From JAKAWQ01 sp035509315 (lineage in GTDB: Bacteria > Pseudomonadota > Alphaproteobacteria > Acetobacterales > Acetobacteraceae), in assembly GCA_035509315.1 (NCBI GenBank), contig DATJLS010000054.1:124001-188000 (forward strand): a stretch of DNA of 64,000 nt, given 5' to 3'. Below the pieces are notes generated by a model that was not told where the DNA came from, made no database searches, and saw only the letters and a program-made list of their open reading frames with translations. Position numbers and translations under genes: made by a program. The number at the start of each line of letters is the position of its first letter. Within the stretch, counting starts at the first letter, position 1. Below, piece by piece: positions 61,627-64,000 of the stretch.

Positions 61627-62475
61627 TCAGCCGCCTCCGTAGATCAGGTGGTTGCGGTCATCGAGCAGCGGCACGCCATAGCTTTCGAGAATCTGTGTGA
61701 TCTTCGGCTGCTCCTTCGCGAGCGCCGCATCAAGCGTCTGTCGCCAGGCGTCTTCACCCTGCCGCACGCCCATCACGATGCTGAACACCATCGGAGGGTC
61801 GTTGTCCGATTCGTGCAGGAGCGGTGCGATCACGAGCTTGCCGTGCGATTGGGAAGCGAAATAGCCGGCGATCGGTCCCCATAGCACACCGATATCGATC
61901 TTTCCTGTCTCGACATCCCGGGCAAGATCCCGCGCTGGCGAAAAGAAGCGGAGATTGACCGAAAGCTCATAGGAGTGGACATGGTCGAGAAGATCGTTCT
62001 CGGCGAGGATGGTCGCGGGCGGCGTGCCGGCGATGATGCCGATCCGCTTGCCCTTGAGGCGCGGATCCTCAAGGCTCTTGATGCCATCGAAGCCGCTATG
62101 CGGACGGAGGATCAGCGCATAGACCGAGCGGTAATAGGCATTGGTGTTCTCGACCAAGTCGTAGCCTTGGGTAACGCCCATCACCACGTCGCAGCGATAG
62201 ACATCGAGCGTCATTTGCAGGAACCCGAACACCTGGGGCTGCCAGGTGAAGCCGAGCTTCTTGCCAAGGGCCTTGGCGAGCACGGCGGCGATCTTGTTCT
62301 CGAATCCTTGCTGCGCCTGGTTCGAGTAGGGAAGATCGCTGGGGTCCGCGCAGACGCGAAAGACATGGGGATCGACAAGCTCGGCACCGATGCCGAGCCC
62401 GGGCGCCTGCGCCATCGCCGGGGTGGCGTAGACGAGCAGCAACCCGAGCATCAGAGTTTGAGGACCAAGCTTCAT
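61627..62475 (-). CDS. xoxJ: XoxJ, periplasmic binding-like protein of methanol oxidation
   Basis: 282 residues with a signal peptide (LMLGLLLVYATPAMA) and a family 3 solute-binding fold: FRVCADPSDLPYSNQAQQGFENKIA, KALGKKLGFTWQPQ, VVMGVTQGYDLVENTNAYYRS and IDIGVLWGPIAGYFA. These match the quinoprotein-associated binding proteins MxaJ/XoxJ, thought to help activate or assemble the dehydrogenase. It follows xoxG on the same strand. ATG at 62475 starts the signal peptide. Confidence 0.9.
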   Translation of the reverse strand: MKLGPQTLMLGLLLVYATPAMAQAPGLGIGAELVDPHVFRVCADPSDLPYSNQAQQGFENKIAAVLAKALGKKLGFTWQPQVFGFLQMTLDVYRCDVVMGVTQGYDLVENTNAYYRSVYALILRPHSGFDGIKSLEDPRLKGKRIGIIAGTPPATILAENDLLDHVHSYELSVNLRFFSPARDLARDVETGKIDIGVLWGPIAGYFASQSHGKLVIAPLLHESDNDPPMVFSIVMGVRQGEDAWRQTLDAALAKEQPKITQILESYGVPLLDDRNHLIYGGG

Positions 62476-62527
62476 TGCACGCCCGTTTCGCCTTTGCGGG
62501 CATCGCCGTGGCCTCGGCATATCGCCA

Positions 62528-63061
62528 TCACATCGGGATGCCGAGGCATTTGTACGAGGCCTCGTCGAAACCCTTGGGATCGGGTGCGCTCTTCGCCGGT
62601 CGGCCACGCCCGAGGGCGCCTGTGGAGCGGGCGCGAAGATAACTATAGATCTCGCCGATGAAGCACATGACGTTCTTGTTGGTCGCGAAGGACGGCATGA
62701 CCAGGTCCTGTGCCGTGTTCACGGATTTTATTCCACCTGCGACGTCGGCAATGAACTGGGAGTAACTCAACTGCTGAAGAGCTTGCGTCAGGTCGGGCGC
62801 ATAGGATGAGCCCGACCCGTCCGGCCCATGGCAGTCGAGACAAATCGAATTGTAGCGCAGATACCCGACGAAGGTGCCCCAATCCACTGTACCGTCCTTG
62901 GTTATATTGTAGGTGGGGGCGCCATCTTTGTCGAACCACAGGCCGCCGACCTCCTTTACCGGCTTCGGGTTGCCAGGCGCGGCGGCGAAAGCTGCGGCCG
63001 CGCCGGCGAAGGCAAGCGCGATTGTGGCGAGGGCAATACGCGAATGACCCTTCACGTCCAT
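62528..63061 (-). CDS. xoxG: XoxG, cytochrome c electron acceptor of XoxF
   Basis: 177 residues: signal peptide, then SICLDCHGPDGSGSSYAPDL with the haem site CLDCH near residue 74 and a probable Met ligand in LVMPSFATNKNVMCFIGEIYSYL. It matches the methanol-metabolism cytochromes (cL-like). It should take electrons from XoxF in the periplasm. It lies between xoxF and xoxJ, the standard xoxFGJ order. Confidence 0.9.
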   Translation of the reverse strand: MDVKGHSRIALATIALAFAGAAAAFAAAPGNPKPVKEVGGLWFDKDGAPTYNITKDGTVDWGTFVGYLRYNSICLDCHGPDGSGSSYAPDLTQALQQLSYSQFIADVAGGIKSVNTAQDLVMPSFATNKNVMCFIGEIYSYLRARSTGALGRGRPAKSAPDPKGFDEASYKCLGIPM

Positions 63062-63154
63062 GGATTCCCTTGATTTTTGCGAAGAACGGAAGGGCCGGCA
63101 TCCCGTTCCAAGGATGCCGGCCCAGTCTTGGCTGCGTTTAGTGTCGGACGCGGC

Positions 63155-64000
63155 TCACGATCCTGGCAGAGCGAAGACGGTGAGCTGACCGCCAAGCGTC
63201 GTATAGTCCTTGAGCGCTGCGTAACCACCGACCGCGCCGAGACCGGCGTGCGGATCGGTCAGGCCCGCGGCGAGGCCGATCCCCGCCCAGCCGCCGACAC
63301 CCGAGAGCACGGCAACATATTGCTTGCCGTCATGCATGTAGGTCATCACGTTGCTGATGATGCCGGAAGGTGTCTTGAAGCTATAGAGGATCTTTCCGGT
63401 CTTCGCATCGACCGCGCGGAAATAACCCTTCAGCGTGCCGTAGAAGACCACGCCGCCGGCCGTGGTGAGCGCACCGCCCCAGTCGGAGAACTGGTCGTGG
63501 ATTTGCCATACGGTCTTGCCCGTCATCGGATCGAAGGCGATGAACCGGCCCATATAGCCGCCCGGCCCCGGATACATCGAAAGCGTTGCTCCGACATAAG
63601 GCTGACCCGCGGTGTAGGCGACCGGATAAGGCTCATAATCCATGCAGACATGGTTGGTCGGCACATAGAAGAGGCCGGTCTGGGGATCATAGGACGCCGG
63701 CTGCTCGTCCTTGGAGCCGAGCGCCGCCGGGCAGATTCCCGTATAGTTCACGTTCACGCCGCGCGAGCCGGGTGCGTACTGCGCGACCACTGTCGGCCGG
63801 CCGTAGTTCGGGCTCGAGGGGTTCATGTCGACACCGCTCGTCCAGTTGACGTCCGGGTCGTATTTGTGCACCGCGAGGAGCGCCCCGGTCGCCCGGTTCA
63901 GCACATAAGCGAGGCCGTTGCGATCGAAATGCACGAGCGCCGGTACCTGCTGGCCGTTGATCGCGAGGTCGGCCAGAATCATCTCGTTGACGCCGTCATA
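63155..64000 (-). CDS. xoxF: XoxF, lanthanide-dependent methanol dehydrogenase (3' part)
   Basis: The C-terminal 281 or so residues of a PQQ-dependent alcohol dehydrogenase propeller; the 5' part lies beyond the window. Typical XoxF segments are GLAYVLNRATGALL, YVPTNHVCMDYEP, GYMGRFIAFDPMTGKTVW, LKGYFRAVDAKTGKIL and the C-terminal VGGYAALKDYTTLGGQLTVFALP. Tandem W motifs are visible. Calling it XoxF rather than MxaF is based on this C-terminus and on the following xoxG and xoxJ; the lanthanide-binding Asp lies in the missing part. Confidence 0.9.
   Translation of the reverse strand, partial: YDGVNEMILADLAINGQQVPALVHFDRNGLAYVLNRATGALLAVHKYDPDVNWTSGVDMNPSSPNYGRPTVVAQYAPGSRGVNVNYTGICPAALGSKDEQPASYDPQTGLFYVPTNHVCMDYEPYPVAYTAGQPYVGATLSMYPGPGGYMGRFIAFDPMTGKTVWQIHDQFSDWGGALTTAGGVVFYGTLKGYFRAVDAKTGKILYSFKTPSGIISNVMTYMHDGKQYVAVLSGVGGWAGIGLAAGLTDPHAGLGAVGGYAALKDYTTLGGQLTVFALPGS

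Overview
The window is GC-rich DNA from an alphaproteobacterium. The split F0 cluster with paired b and b' subunits (atpI-B-E-F'-F) next to smc and a DsbA-like gene, together with PQQ-dependent periplasmic dehydrogenases, fits Rhodospirillales and possibly Acetobacteraceae. This placement is inferred from gene content only. The xoxF-xoxG-xoxJ genes, a complete pqqABCDE operon, glutathione-dependent formaldehyde dehydrogenase and Gfa indicate a facultative methylotroph with lanthanide-type methanol oxidation.

Layout. 1-1.7 kb: the end of a Sel1-repeat protein and an atypical SDR. 2-12.3 kb: a long minus-strand sugar-catabolism operon (3-hydroxyacyl-CoA-dehydrogenase-like enzyme, BKACE, two SMP-30 lactonases, SDR, fused double permease, ABC ATPase, binding protein) facing a GntR/FCD regulator, with a palindromic candidate operator between them. 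The enzyme set resembles oxidative 2-deoxysugar breakdown. 12.4-16.2 kb: an ABC-2 exporter and a chitin-synthase-like glycosyltransferase. 16.6-24.9 kb: a second sugar ABC transporter, 6-phosphogluconolactonase, two aldehyde dehydrogenases and two molybdenum-related genes. 24.9-36.8 kb: a lipoprotein and an Rsb-like partner-switching signalling region (RsbW-type kinase, two STAS proteins, receiver protein, hybrid histidine kinase, RsbU-type phosphatase, GPP34/GOLPH3 protein), with an OFA-type MFS transporter and a Na/Pi cotransporter among them.

36.9-41.3 kb is accessory DNA: a 2.27-kb IS1595-family element carrying four overlapping passenger genes that look like a nuclease-toxin/antitoxin module, a 176-bp MITE, and a 60-bp repeat that brackets the whole segment. 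41.3-51.1 kb holds housekeeping genes (argC, gamma-carbonic anhydrase, lipoprotein, F0 ATP synthase, smc, dsbA-like, DUF4142).

51.3-64 kb is the quinoprotein and C1 region: a sorbosone-type PQQ dehydrogenase with its cytochrome c, an AT-rich regulatory region, pqqABCDE, frmA, gfa, a cytochrome c, an AcoR-like sigma-54 activator, then xoxJ, xoxG and the 3' part of xoxF. XoxF would oxidise methanol in the periplasm with PQQ and pass electrons to XoxG; FrmA and Gfa would then handle formaldehyde in the cytoplasm.

A dispersed ~85-103-bp palindromic repeat occurs in seven intergenic places and supplies the stop codons of several genes. I found no tRNA, rRNA or CRISPR array.
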